DNA from: Natrarchaeobaculum aegyptiacum
GTDB lineage: Archaea > Halobacteriota > Halobacteria > Halobacteriales > Natrialbaceae
Assembly (NCBI RefSeq): GCF_002156705.1
Contig: NZ_CP019893.1
Location: forward strand, 3,866,547-3,930,546
Direction of reading: 5' to 3'
DNA: 64,000 nucleotides
Positions 52,814-62,483 of this stretch are shown piece after piece. Within the stretch, counting starts at the first letter, position 1. Each line of letters starts with the position of its first letter. Under the pieces are notes generated by a model. It was not told the DNA's origin. It searched no databases and worked only from the letters and a program-made list of their open reading frames with translations. Both the position numbers and the translations under genes were made by a program.

Positions 52814-53911
52814 ATGCACTCGCCGGTCAGGACAGTCGGGTGGACACTCGGGCTGGTGGCGCTGCTCGTCGTCGTCGTCATCGGGAGCGCCGCACTCGGT
52901 CCAGTCCGGATCGATCCCGTTACCGTCGCGCTGGCGAGTCTGAACGCTATCTCGGTCCCGACCGGAATCGTCCTCGAGGGAACGATCACGATTCCGCGTG
53001 TCGACGTCTCGATCCCCCGTCCGGGGCTCGAGTTCCGTCCACTGTTCGGGTTCGACGTTCCCGGGACCAGCCAGACGATCGTCGAAAACATTCGGTTACC
53101 CCGAATCGTTCTCGCGGCAGTCGTCGGATGTGCACTTGCAGCCGCCGGCACCGTGATGCAGGGGTTCTTCCGCAACCCACTCGCCGACCCGTCGATCATC
53201 GGCGTCTCGACGGGCGCTGCCGCGGGCGCGGTCGCGGCGATCGCCTTCCCCGCCCTGATTCCAGTCGGCCTCCACGTCGCGGCATTCGGGGGCGCACTCG
53301 CGACCGCGTTTCTCGTCTACGCGATCGCGACCGAGGGCGGCCGGACGCCAGTCGCGACTCTCCTGCTCGCCGGCGTCGCCGTCCAGGCATTTCTCGGCGC
53401 GCTGATCTCCTACATGCTCGTCCACAGCGGTGACAGTCTCCGGGAGGCCGTCCTCTGGATGATGGGCCGACTGAGCTACAGCAACTGGGGTGACGTCCAG
53501 TTCGCCCTGCCTGTTACCGTCGTCGGTGTTGGCGTTCTCCTCGCGTTCTCCCGGGAATTGAACGTCCTCTTACTCGGTGAGGAAGACGCCCACCACCTCG
53601 GCGTCGACGTCGAGCGAACCAAACTCCTGTTGCTCGCGCTCGCGAGCGTCGTCACCGCAGCTGGCGTCGCCGTCGCCGGCGTCATCGGCTTCGTCGGCCT
53701 CGTCGTTCCGCACATCATGCGACTGATCGTCGGTCCCGACCACCGGATCCTCCTGCCGACGAGCGCCGTCGCTGGCGCTGTCTTCCTCGTCGCGACGGAC
53801 ACCGTCGCCCGCGTCGGCGTGGTCGAAATCCCGGTCGGGATCGTCACCGCCGCCCTCGGGGCCCCCTTCTTCCTCTTCTTGCTGGTCAGACGGGAGGTAC
53901 ACGCACTATGA
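52814..53911 (+). CDS. btuC: FecCD/BtuC-type ABC permease
   Basis: A 365-residue permease with about ten helices. Family signatures are RLPRIVLAAVVGCALAAAGTVMQGFFRNPLADPSIIGVSTGAA (about residues 98-140), LGEEDAHHLGVDVERTK (coupling loop) and VIGFVGLVVPHIMRLIVGPDHRILLP. There is an extra loop of about 40 residues after the first helix. The stop overlaps the ATPase start by four bases. It imports cobalamin or a ferric siderophore; the exact substrate is not decided. Confidence 0.9.
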   Translation: MHSPVRTVGWTLGLVALLVVVVIGSAALGPVRIDPVTVALASLNAISVPTGIVLEGTITIPRVDVSIPRPGLEFRPLFGFDVPGTSQTIVENIRLPRIVLAAVVGCALAAAGTVMQGFFRNPLADPSIIGVSTGAAAGAVAAIAFPALIPVGLHVAAFGGALATAFLVYAIATEGGRTPVATLLLAGVAVQAFLGALISYMLVHSGDSLREAVLWMMGRLSYSNWGDVQFALPVTVVGVGVLLAFSRELNVLLLGEEDAHHLGVDVERTKLLLLALASVVTAAGVAVAGVIGFVGLVVPHIMRLIVGPDHRILLPTSAVAGAVFLVATDTVARVGVVEIPVGIVTAALGAPFFLFLLVRREVHAL

Positions 53912-55545
53912 GCGATACAGACCCAGCACCCACCATCGCCATCGAAAGCCTCGCTCGCTCGTTCGGCGACCACGACGTCCTCGAGGACGTCTCCCTGACC
54001 GTCGAACCGGGCGAACTCGTCGGCCTCGTCGGCCCGAACGGCGCTGGCAAGACAACGCTCCTCCGGGCTGCAAGCGGCGCACTCGAGCCCGACACCGGGC
54101 GCGTCGAGGTCGACGGCGTGGACCTCCACGCCGCGTCCTCCAAGACCGCCAGCCGACTCGTCGCGGTCGTCCCGCAGGACACCGCCCTGTCGTTTTCGTT
54201 CCCCGTCAGGGACGTCGTCGCGATGGGACGGTACCCCCACCGGTCGCGATTCTCGCCCGCCACCGACGACGACCGACGGGCCGTCGACCGGGCCCTCGAG
54301 CGGACACGGACGGTCGACCTCGCCGATCGAACCATCGACGAGATCAGCGGCGGCCAGCGCCAGCGGGTCATCGTCGCGCGCGCGATCGCTCAGGAGACTC
54401 CCGCACTCCTGCTCGACGAACCCACCGCCAGCCTCGACGTCAATCACCAGCTCGAGACGCTCGAGCTCGTCCGGGAGGTCGTCGACGATGGGACGGCCGC
54501 GATGGCGGCGATTCACGACCTCTCGCTGGCCGCCCGATACTGCGATCGGCTGGCGTTGCTCGCCGGTGGAACGATCCGTCAGGTGGGCCCGCCAGGGGAG
54601 GTCCTGACCGCCGACGCCGTCGGCGACGCTTTCGACGCGAGCGCGGTCGTCGCGACCGATCCGGTGTCGGGGGCGACGTCGATCACGGCGTTGCCGAACC
54701 GAAGATCGGCCGCAGAGGCCGATTCGGACTCGAGAGCCGGTAAGCGGGCGACTGTCCACGAGGAAACGAGTACGGACGATCACGACCAGGTCCACGTCCT
54801 CGGGGCCGGTCCGATCGCCTCGAGCGCGGTCGCCCGGCTCACACTCGCCGGCGTTCGCCCCTCGATCGGCCCGCTTCCCGCTGGAGACGCCATCACAGAG
54901 ACCGCAGCGCAGTTCGACCTCGAGACGTTCGAAACCGGACCGTTCAGCGCACCGTCAGCGTCGATCACGGATGACGTGATCGCTGCAATCGGCCGGGCCG
55001 ACGCGGTCGTCGTCGCCGACCCGATCCTCGGGGACGACGGGGCGTTCGACCGCATTCTGGAGGCGGTGCTGGACGCCGACATCGTCGTCGGCGTCAGCGA
55101 CGGACCGGACGCTTCAGGGACGTCGGGACGAGTCCACACCGCTCGCGGCGTCGTCGATCCTGAACGTGTCCCTGCACACTCACTCGAGTCGCTCGCAAAG
55201 CGCCTCCAGACGGCGCGGGTTGTCGACCTCGAGTCGATCGTGGACGTGGTCGAGTACGAACTCGAGCACGGAGGCGATCGTGAACGCGAGGATACAGTCG
55301 ATCACGGACTCACGGACCCCGGTCGAGTGCGCGACGAACGAACCGAGACGATCGAAGACGCGTCGGCCGAATCGTCGTCATCGACCACAGGCACAGCACG
55401 ATCGGCTGGGACGCGTCGTGACTCGAGTGCGTCGATGACGTCGCGAGAGCGCGAGTCGGCGGTCGATGCGGAGACCGACGGTGGCGTCACGTCGCCGGAT
55501 CGATCGGACGACGCGAGTGGCCGGTCGAGCGATGAAGGCGACTGA
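53908..55545 (+). CDS. btuD: BtuD-type ABC ATPase with long C-terminal extension
   Basis: A 545-residue protein. Residues 1-260 are an ABC ATPase of the siderophore/B12 class: Walker A GPNGAGKTT, VPQDTALSFSFPVRDVVAMGRYPH, ISGGQRQR, LLLDEPTASLD, AIHDLSLAARYCDRL. Residues 290-450 form a Rossmann-like domain (HVLGAGPIASSAVARLTLAGVRPSIGPLPAGD, VVADPILGDDGAFDRILEAVLDADIVVGVSDG) found on haloarchaeal BtuD homologues. The last 95 residues are a disordered Ser/Asp/Arg tail. The extension may bind nucleotide or link import to cofactor metabolism. Confidence 0.88.
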   Translation: MSDTDPAPTIAIESLARSFGDHDVLEDVSLTVEPGELVGLVGPNGAGKTTLLRAASGALEPDTGRVEVDGVDLHAASSKTASRLVAVVPQDTALSFSFPVRDVVAMGRYPHRSRFSPATDDDRRAVDRALERTRTVDLADRTIDEISGGQRQRVIVARAIAQETPALLLDEPTASLDVNHQLETLELVREVVDDGTAAMAAIHDLSLAARYCDRLALLAGGTIRQVGPPGEVLTADAVGDAFDASAVVATDPVSGATSITALPNRRSAAEADSDSRAGKRATVHEETSTDDHDQVHVLGAGPIASSAVARLTLAGVRPSIGPLPAGDAITETAAQFDLETFETGPFSAPSASITDDVIAAIGRADAVVVADPILGDDGAFDRILEAVLDADIVVGVSDGPDASGTSGRVHTARGVVDPERVPAHSLESLAKRLQTARVVDLESIVDVVEYELEHGGDREREDTVDHGLTDPGRVRDERTETIEDASAESSSSTTGTARSAGTRRDSSASMTSRERESAVDAETDGGVTSPDRSDDASGRSSDEGD

Positions 55546-55629
55546 TCGCCGTCGGATCGATCGGACGACGCGAGTGACCGATCGACGAGTGGTCGATCGG
55601 ACGATGGAGGCGACCGATCGTCGCCGACC

Positions 55630-56718
55630 TTACCGCTCGAGTGGAAGTTCGATCCTGAAAATCGCACCACGAGGGTCGTTGTCGTCGATCCAGATCTCGC
55701 CGCCGCTTTTCTCGACGACGTTGCCCACGAAGAAGAGTCCGAACCCGCGGCCGTGGTGGAGCTGATCGCGTTCCTCGCGGCCGAAGACGAGGTCCTTGCG
55801 ATCGTCGTCGATCCCGGGGCCGTTGTCGGCGATCGAGAGCAGGACGCGGTCGCCTCGAACACGCGTCGTAACCTCGACGCGAGGATCCGCTGCGTCGTTG
55901 TGGATAACCGCATTCGAGAGCACGTGCGTGATCGCCTGTCCGAGGAATTCGGCGGCCAGTACCCGGACCGACGTCGATTCGGCGTCGAGGGGGTCGTAGC
56001 TGATCGTCGCCTCCGGGAACTTCTTTCTGGTCGTCGCGACCGCGTCCTCGAGCAGCCCGTGCAGGTCGAGAGCCGTTCGTTCGGAGTCTGAGCCCGCGAC
56101 GGTCGCGTCGAGCAACTCCTCGAGCCGCCTCGAGTTCTCGGAGGTCGCGAGCAGGTGTTCGATCTCCGACTGGATCTGTTCGAAGTGATCGCGCAACTCG
56201 TCGTCACCATCGAGCTGGAGTTCGATCAACTCGACGTACCCCGAGACGACGTTGAGCCGATTTCGCAGGTCGTGTCTAAGTACGCGGCGGAGGACGTCGA
56301 GCTGTTCCCGGCGCTGCCTGAGTTCCGTGACGTCCTTGATCGTTCCGACGTTGAACTCGCTTCCCGCGATTTCGACGCGAGTGACGTGGACCTGAATTGG
56401 GATCTCGTCGCCCCGGGACGTCCGATGAGCGCCCTCGTATACGCGCGTCTCGCCCATCGAAAAGGACTTCCAGTAGTCGTCGAACCGGGACTGATCGAGG
56501 TCCGGGTTGACGTCGCCGACCTCGGCTCCGACGAGGTCGGCTCGAGAGCGCCCAACGAGGTCGGCGTAGCGTTCGTTCACGTAAACGAATCGGCCGTGCT
56601 CGCCGACCGCGCCAACGCCGACGCCGACTCCCTCGACCATCTGCTCGAAGAACGTCGAGACCCGGCTCGCGGGATCCTCCCCGCCGAGATACTCGACCAG
56701 CGCCCGGTGACAGTCCAT
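55630..56718 (-). CDS. PAS-domain sensor histidine kinase
   Basis: A 362-residue cytoplasmic kinase. A PAS domain (GRFVYVNERYADLVGRSRADLVGAEVGDVNPD to FNVGTIKDVTELRQRR, about 35-137) is followed by a HisKA-like box with the phospho-His in LRRVLRHDLRNRLNVVSGYVELIE, then an HATPase domain with N box LSNAVIHN, G1 DNGPGID and G2 GRGFGLFFVGN. There are no membrane segments. ATG 56718 is preferred over one four codons upstream. No response regulator is adjacent, which is usual in haloarchaea. Confidence 0.88.
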   Translation of the reverse strand: MDCHRALVEYLGGEDPASRVSTFFEQMVEGVGVGVGAVGEHGRFVYVNERYADLVGRSRADLVGAEVGDVNPDLDQSRFDDYWKSFSMGETRVYEGAHRTSRGDEIPIQVHVTRVEIAGSEFNVGTIKDVTELRQRREQLDVLRRVLRHDLRNRLNVVSGYVELIELQLDGDDELRDHFEQIQSEIEHLLATSENSRRLEELLDATVAGSDSERTALDLHGLLEDAVATTRKKFPEATISYDPLDAESTSVRVLAAEFLGQAITHVLSNAVIHNDAADPRVEVTTRVRGDRVLLSIADNGPGIDDDRKDLVFGREERDQLHHGRGFGLFFVGNVVEKSGGEIWIDDNDPRGAIFRIELPLER

Positions 56719-56902
56719 ACCTACGAACAATAATGATGGACGGTATGTTTTTCTGTTTTACTGTGGCTCGGTTGGTGTTTTCTGTTTCAATACCCGTAAT
56801 ATACAGGTTCGGCGGGCTGGCCATCGCTGGAGTGGACCGCGAGTGGTCGTCCACGAGTGCGACTGGACGGTTTTTTACCCCTCCGGACCAGAGTCCTCGC
56901 CA

Positions 56903-58789
56903 ATGACTGCCGAGGAGTACGATCCCGACGCCGAGTACGAGGAACTCGGGCTCGTCGCCGGGCTGGAAATTCACCAGCAACTGGATACGGCGACGAAACT
57001 GTTCTGTGACTGTCCGACCGAACTTCGCGAACCCGAGGAGGCGACGCGGACGTTCACGCGCTACCTCCACCCCACGCGGAGCGAACTCGGCGAACTCGAC
57101 GCCGCAGCCGTCGAGGAGAGTCGCGTCGACCGCGAGTTCGAATACCTCGCCTACGACTCGACTTGCCTCGTCGAGGAAGACGACGAACCACCCCACGAAC
57201 TCGACGAAGAGGCGCTCGAGACGGCCCTCGAGGTCGCTCAGCTGATGGAGATGGCCCCGGTCGATCAGGCCCACGTCATGCGCAAGATCGTCGTCGACGG
57301 CTCGAACACGACCGGCTTCCAGCGGTCGACCCTGATCGCCACCGACGGCACGATCGAAACCAGCGACGGACCCGTCGGAATTGAAGACCTCCTGCTCGAA
57401 GAAGAGAGTGCCCAGCGCGTCGAAGAGACCGACGACGGCGTTCGTTACAGCCTCGATCGACTCGGCATCCCGCTGGTCGAGATCGGGACGAGTCCCGATA
57501 TCTCGACGCCGGAACAGGCACTCGAGGCAGCCGAACGAATCGGGATGCTGTTGCGCTCGACGGGCAAAGTAAAACGCGGCCTCGGGACGATCCGTCAGGA
57601 CGTCAACGTCTCGATCGCCGAGGGTGCGCGCGTGGAGATCAAGGGCGTCCAGAGTCTGGACGACATCGACGACATCGTCCGGTTCGAGGCGAATCGTCAG
57701 GTCGAACTCGTCGAGTTGGCGTCGAAGCTGCAGGACAGGGAGGCATCGGTCGGTGAGCCCGAAGACGTCACCGCGGTTTTCGAGGACACGGAGAGCGGCG
57801 TGATTCGAGGCGCGCTGAGCGACGGGGGCTCGGTGATGGCGGTCCTGCTCTCTGGTTACGACGGCCTCGTGGGTCACGAAATCGCGCCCGACCGCCGACT
57901 CGGCACCGAGTTCTCCGACCACGCGAAGCGCCACGGGGCGGGCGGCATCTTTCACACCGACGAACTGCCAGCCTACGGCGTCACCGACGACGAAGTCGAC
58001 GCGCTCCGGGAGGCCGTCGGCGCCGGCCCCGACGACGCCGTCGCCATCGTCGCCGACGCGACCGAGATTGCCGAGAGTGCGATCGAGGCCGTCGCCGAGC
58101 GCGCGAAGACGGCACTCGAGGGCGTCCCCGAAGAGACCCGGGGCGCGAACGACGACGGGACGACCCGCTACCTCCGCCCGCTGCCCGGCGCGGCGCGAAT
58201 GTACCCCGAGACGGACGTCCCGCCGGTTGATCCCGATCCGAGCGAGGTGCCCGAGCCGGAACTGCTCACCGAGAAGGTCGAGCGCTACCAGGCCGAGTAC
58301 GACCTCGACGCGGGACTGGCCGAACAGGTCGCCTACGGCCAGCGGATGCCACTGTTCGAAACGTGCATCGATGAGGGAGTCGACCCCACGCTCGCGGCGA
58401 CGACCCTCGAGTCGACGCTCACCGAACTCCGCCGCGACGACGTCGCCGTCGAGAACCTGACCGACGAGCACCTGCTCGAGGTTCTCACGATGGTCGAGAC
58501 GGGAGACCTGCCGAACGAGGGGATCACGGACCTGCTCTCGGCGCTCGCAGACGACCCCGACCGGACCGCCGCGGCGGCAGCCGAGGAAGAAGACCTCGGT
58601 GGAGCCGACGAAGACGAGGTCCGCGAGGCTGTCCTCGAGGTCGTCGAGCGGAACGAATCACAGGTCGAAGACGAGGGGATGCAGGCGTTCTCTGGGCTGA
58701 TGGGCGAGTGCATGGGCGCGCTTCGTGGCAAAGCAGACGGCGACCTCGTGAGCCGCCTGCTCCGCGAAGAGATCCAGAAACGAGCCTGA
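56903..58789 (+). CDS. gatE: Glu-tRNA(Gln) amidotransferase subunit E
   Basis: A 628-residue subunit of the archaeal GatDE complex, which turns Glu-tRNA(Gln) into Gln-tRNA(Gln). Signatures: LGLVAGLEIHQQLDTATKLFCDCP, MRKIVVDGSNTTGFQRSTLIA (with the HVMRK active-site helix), IPLVEIGTSPDI, the IRQDVNVSI box, then an AspRS-like insertion (about 280-410, GGIFHTDELPAYGVT) that distinguishes GatE from GatB, and the C-terminal YqeY-type tail (AFSGLMGECMGALRGKADG). Length is normal. Confidence 0.95.
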   Translation: MTAEEYDPDAEYEELGLVAGLEIHQQLDTATKLFCDCPTELREPEEATRTFTRYLHPTRSELGELDAAAVEESRVDREFEYLAYDSTCLVEEDDEPPHELDEEALETALEVAQLMEMAPVDQAHVMRKIVVDGSNTTGFQRSTLIATDGTIETSDGPVGIEDLLLEEESAQRVEETDDGVRYSLDRLGIPLVEIGTSPDISTPEQALEAAERIGMLLRSTGKVKRGLGTIRQDVNVSIAEGARVEIKGVQSLDDIDDIVRFEANRQVELVELASKLQDREASVGEPEDVTAVFEDTESGVIRGALSDGGSVMAVLLSGYDGLVGHEIAPDRRLGTEFSDHAKRHGAGGIFHTDELPAYGVTDDEVDALREAVGAGPDDAVAIVADATEIAESAIEAVAERAKTALEGVPEETRGANDDGTTRYLRPLPGAARMYPETDVPPVDPDPSEVPEPELLTEKVERYQAEYDLDAGLAEQVAYGQRMPLFETCIDEGVDPTLAATTLESTLTELRRDDVAVENLTDEHLLEVLTMVETGDLPNEGITDLLSALADDPDRTAAAAAEEEDLGGADEDEVREAVLEVVERNESQVEDEGMQAFSGLMGECMGALRGKADGDLVSRLLREEIQKRA

Positions 58790-58942
58790 GTCTCCACGGA
58801 TCGGGTAGTTCGTTTTTTCCTGATTACCGTCGGCGAACGACCACCAGTCGTCGACCGCGTGTGAACGCCACGCAAATTCGGCGAAACCTGAATCTGCGGC
58901 AACATTTATTAACAGAGACGTTGGCCACCACAACGAACGAAT

Positions 58943-59608
58943 ATGACCAGCGAATCACCAGCACTCACCGTCGTCTGTCACGTCCGCGCACCACTGCTCT
59001 TGGAGCCGATCGACCGGCAGGTCGAGACGCTCACTGCGTGTGAGTCGGAGGGTGCGATCGACGACGTGCTGGTCCGAAGCTGGCCGAAGGAGGTGTCCCT
59101 GTCGGAGTCGACCCCGCACCAGGAGGTGCTCGAGTCCTACGAACGGTTCTCCGAGTGGGCCGACCGCCGCGGCGTGAGCATCGAGCCACCGTTCCGAACC
59201 CGGACGAACACGTCCCAGATCACCGGCGAGACGACGGAGTTGCTCGTCACCCCGCTGTGCTGTCTCGAGGTGTACGCAGACGACGATCTCGTGGGCGTCT
59301 TCCCGCACACGGACGGCGACGAAACCGTGACGACCGACGAGGTCATCGCGCAGCTGCGCACGGGCGAGGTTCCGACGCCGCTCGGGGCGACGCCGACGCG
59401 CGTCGAATCCGAATCGTGGGAGTGCCCGACCTGCGGCGGACCGCTGGTCGACGGCCAGGGCCTGTTCGCCTGCAGTGAGTGTGGCTGGCTCGGGACGGTC
59501 GCACCGACAGGTGACCTCCTCGAGTCGCCGGCCGGTGAATTCGCTACACTCGAGGGCGAAAGCGAAGCCGACCCTGGTGAGCCCTCGGACCAGCCGCTTT
59601 CGCAGTAG
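58943..59608 (+). CDS. Haloarchaeal HTH and zinc-ribbon regulator
   Basis: A 221-residue protein. Residues 1-140 (VVCHVRAPLLLEPIDRQVETLTACESEGAIDDVLVRSWPKEVSL, YERFSEWADRRGVSIEPPF) match the haloarchaeal family described as an HTH domain (HTH_63-like, from memory). Residues 152-175 form a zinc ribbon (CPTCGGPL...CSECGW). It is likely a transcriptional regulator. A strong TATA element (acatttattaac, about 58904) precedes the start. Confidence 0.75.
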   Translation: MTSESPALTVVCHVRAPLLLEPIDRQVETLTACESEGAIDDVLVRSWPKEVSLSESTPHQEVLESYERFSEWADRRGVSIEPPFRTRTNTSQITGETTELLVTPLCCLEVYADDDLVGVFPHTDGDETVTTDEVIAQLRTGEVPTPLGATPTRVESESWECPTCGGPLVDGQGLFACSECGWLGTVAPTGDLLESPAGEFATLEGESEADPGEPSDQPLSQ

Positions 59609-59914
59609 TGTTTTGTCAGGGAGAGAACACCACAGGGTAGACACGCGGCATTACCCGTCGATTCGGTGACGACTTCCGCCACCGATTTCTCGGCAGAGGG
59701 ACCGTCACCTCGGCGACGAGCACGGTCTGGTCGTTAAACCTAGCCGGTCAGCGCTAAATTGTAACACTGCCAAAGAATATATCTATCATGGACGACGATA
59801 CCACTGGTAGACGTCCTCACGAGAGAGAGTCCCACGTCGCTCGCGAGGCTCGTTCGGGGCGACGGTCGGCCCAATGGGGTGGAGCCGACGACGGGCCAGA
59901 GAACAGGTCACACC

Positions 59915-61267
59915 ATGGCAGCAGACGAACCACACTTTCTGTACGAACTGGCACGGGACGGTGAGGAACTCGAGTTACTCGAGTACCTGACCGGCTCTGC
60001 GAAGCCACTCATCCGGTACCGCGCCGCGGAACTACTCGGAGGGTTGCCGACTCCCGCGGAATCCGACTCGGACCACGTCGTCACCCGGACGCTACGCAGG
60101 ACGGTCAGGCAGGACGATCACGACGCCGTTCGGGCTGCCGCCATCGACGCACTCTACCTGCGTGACGAGGCCGCACTCGAGGAGGTCATCGACGAAGTCG
60201 CCGCCGCAGGAATCGACGACACACCGACCTGGATGGACGCCGACCGGCCGACCGAGTGGCTCGCTTCCGATCACCCGGAGTTCCGACTCGTCGCAGCGGC
60301 TGCCGTCGGTCGAATCGAGGACGACTCGGCGATACCAGCCCTGCTCGAGGTGCTCGACGATCCGGACGTTCGCGTCCGGGCGCGGGCGACGGCGGCCTGC
60401 GGAGCCATCGGCGATCCGCAGTGTATCGACGCGCTCGTCTTCCGGCTCGAAGATAGCCACGAACAGGTTCGACGCGCTGGCGCGCGAGCGCTCGTGGCCA
60501 TCGGCACCCCAGCGGCCATCGACGCACTCGCGCCCGCGGCCCGATCGGACTCGGAGACCGTTCGGGCTATCGCCATCGACGCACTGGGGACGGCGGGCTC
60601 GCTCGATGTCGTCTCGCTGCTCGTCGAAGGACTGTCCGACCGGGACGAACACGTCCGGCGAACCGCCACCCGATCGCTCCTCGAGGTACTCGCGAACGCC
60701 CCACCACAGCGGAGTCACGAGGTGCGGACCGCAGTCGCCGAGGCAGTCGCCGATGCAGAACCGCCGGACCTCGACACCCAGCTCGTGACGATCCTCGGGG
60801 CCAACCAACCGGCGTACGTCCGACGCAACGGAACGTGGTTACTCGGCCAGGTGGTCGACGCCGACTCCGACCGCACCGACGACGTGCACCGGCGGCTGAT
60901 CGAGGCACTCGAGGACCCGGACGAGGTCACAGCGAGATTTGCCACTGCCGCGCTGGTCGAACTCGTCGACGACGCAACCCTCGCCCGCCGTCTTCGAACC
61001 TTCCGGGAGGAGACGAACGTCGATTCGGCCGCCGAACGGGCGGGATTCGTCCTCGAGAAGCGGACGCGCAATCGAGGCCCGTCGCGCGAAGCCGTCACGA
61101 ACGCCGTCGAGTACACCGTGATCGAGGAGCCATCCGATTACACTGCGAGGAAGCGAGAACGGCCGCTCGGCGGGAGTGACGACGGAACTGCTGGTCCAAC
61201 TGACGATGGCGAGGACGGTGACGCTGGGGAGGGTGACGGTCAGGACGCCTGGGGTGAGACACCGTGA
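59915..61267 (+). CDS. HEAT-repeat protein
   Basis: A 450-residue protein built of about nine HEAT repeats, for example IRYRAAELLGGL, VRAAAIDALYL, FRLVAAAAVGRIEDDSAIPALLEVLDDPDVRVRARATAACGAIGDPQCIDALVFRL, VRRAGARALVAIG. The tail after residue 400 is acidic and disordered. The start is unsure: a GTG at 59879 is in frame, and a clear TATA box (gaatatatc, about 59775) lies well upstream, implying a leader of about 100 bases. It is a scaffold or adaptor. It precedes the RecA-like gene on the same strand with 199 bases between. Confidence 0.82.
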   Translation: MAADEPHFLYELARDGEELELLEYLTGSAKPLIRYRAAELLGGLPTPAESDSDHVVTRTLRRTVRQDDHDAVRAAAIDALYLRDEAALEEVIDEVAAAGIDDTPTWMDADRPTEWLASDHPEFRLVAAAAVGRIEDDSAIPALLEVLDDPDVRVRARATAACGAIGDPQCIDALVFRLEDSHEQVRRAGARALVAIGTPAAIDALAPAARSDSETVRAIAIDALGTAGSLDVVSLLVEGLSDRDEHVRRTATRSLLEVLANAPPQRSHEVRTAVAEAVADAEPPDLDTQLVTILGANQPAYVRRNGTWLLGQVVDADSDRTDDVHRRLIEALEDPDEVTARFATAALVELVDDATLARRLRTFREETNVDSAAERAGFVLEKRTRNRGPSREAVTNAVEYTVIEEPSDYTARKRERPLGGSDDGTAGPTDDGEDGDAGEGDGQDAWGETP

Positions 61268-61466
61268 CCGCGCTGGACACGCGGCTGCAATCGGCGCTGG
61301 TTCGTGATGTTCGGAGGGTTCGTTCGCGGTGTCCGTGAGTCGAACGCCACGTACCCCACTCGGTTGTGGCGAATCAAATTGAAGTCTGGTCTCGAATTGA
61401 TCTTTCGCCGTGGAGAGCTGGCCCAAATCTATTTGACCATATCCGAACGATCGATACACCGGGTGC

Positions 61467-62291
61467 ATGGTATACAGATGGGACTGTAGTCGATGTGGGT
61501 TCACAGTGTGGACCGGACTCGAGGGAGCAATTCGGGATGCCGTCCAGTCACACCTCCTAGAGCACGACGGCCGAGCGTTGTACAGAGACGGGTTTCGTAT
61601 CGGCTGGGCGTGTCCCCACTGCTCGGAGAGCGCTCTGCGTCACGACGAGGATACGGCGGTCGAAGCGTTCGGGGAGCACCTGTTTAGCCACGTGGAAGGA
61701 CGCGTCAGGTCCGGGACCCACGTCGCTGCCGACCTCGCCGGCTCGGGGAACGTGCTGCTCGCTTCGCCGCCCAACAGCGCGGGAATGGAGAACGCACTGG
61801 TGCACTTCGCGGCACCGTGTGACGTCGTCTTGCTCGTGACGTCCGACGTCGCCGGCAGACTTCGACTGCTCGACCAGCGACTCACGTCGTGGCCGGATCG
61901 AACCATCGTGCTCACGACGAGCGATCAGCCACTCGCCGGCGTCGACGACGTCGACCTCTCGAGGGTTCCCCTCGAGATCGTCAAACTCGAGGGCGGGTTC
62001 AGTCTCCCTCGACTGGGTGAAACCATATCACGTATCATCGACGAGCACGACGGCCCCGACGTCCGGTTTTCGGTCTCGTTCGAAGTGCTCTCGGAGATCG
62101 TCGACGCGTTCGAACTCGAGACGGTGTTCCGATTTCTCCACCTGCTGACCAGACGGCTCGAGACCGCCGACGCGCTCGGTCACTTCTATTTCAGTCCGGA
62201 CGTTCGATCCGGACCGACGCTGAACCTGCTCGGCGAACTGTTCGACCTGCAACTCGAGGCCGAGTCGGATCGCTTCGTCTCGACGGCGTGA
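61467..62291 (+). CDS. Zinc-finger plus RecA/KaiC-like protein (DUF7504-like)
   Basis: A 274-residue protein. Residues 1-75 have two zinc sites (CSRCGF and CPHCSES, with His in HLLEHD and HLFSHVEG). Residues 90-270 have a RecA-like alpha/beta succession: GSGNVLLASPPNSAGMENALVHF in the P-loop position but without GKT, DVVLLVTSDVAGRLRLLDQRL, ELFDLQLEAESDRFV. It is thus probably a non-hydrolytic relative. Family name (DUF7504) is from memory. It may act with the upstream HEAT protein in signalling. Confidence 0.7.
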   Translation: MVYRWDCSRCGFTVWTGLEGAIRDAVQSHLLEHDGRALYRDGFRIGWACPHCSESALRHDEDTAVEAFGEHLFSHVEGRVRSGTHVAADLAGSGNVLLASPPNSAGMENALVHFAAPCDVVLLVTSDVAGRLRLLDQRLTSWPDRTIVLTTSDQPLAGVDDVDLSRVPLEIVKLEGGFSLPRLGETISRIIDEHDGPDVRFSVSFEVLSEIVDAFELETVFRFLHLLTRRLETADALGHFYFSPDVRSGPTLNLLGELFDLQLEAESDRFVSTA

Positions 62292-62370
62292 GCCACCAAG
62301 CAGTATGCCGTTGTGTGGACGATACGCTGCTTACACGGCTGAGAGACCTATTATCAACCATACACTAAAA

Positions 62371-62413
62371 CTAGTCTAGAACTAGACTAGGACTAGACTA
62401 GGACTAGTACTAG
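62371..62413. repeat. CTAG-rich 11-bp periodic array
   Basis: Eight CTAG tetramers start at 62371, 62376, 62382, 62387, 62393, 62398, 62404 and 62410, alternating spacings of 5 and 6 (one helical turn per pair). The left part is a perfect hairpin: ctagtctag (62371-62379) and ctagactag (62382-62390). It sits between two convergent genes. CTAG is normally very scarce in haloarchaeal genomes. Confidence 0.9.
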
Positions 62414-62483
62414 GTTGGGGGAAAAGAGAGACGAAGGTCACTCGGGACGAACTGCCAAACGTCATCGAGGACGAACCGTCGCC

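Noticed and set aside
59788..59965. 58-codon frame after the TATA box upstream of the HEAT gene
   Set aside because: Its start is well placed but the product has no acidic bias or motif, and it runs out of frame into the HEAT gene. More likely this is leader sequence.
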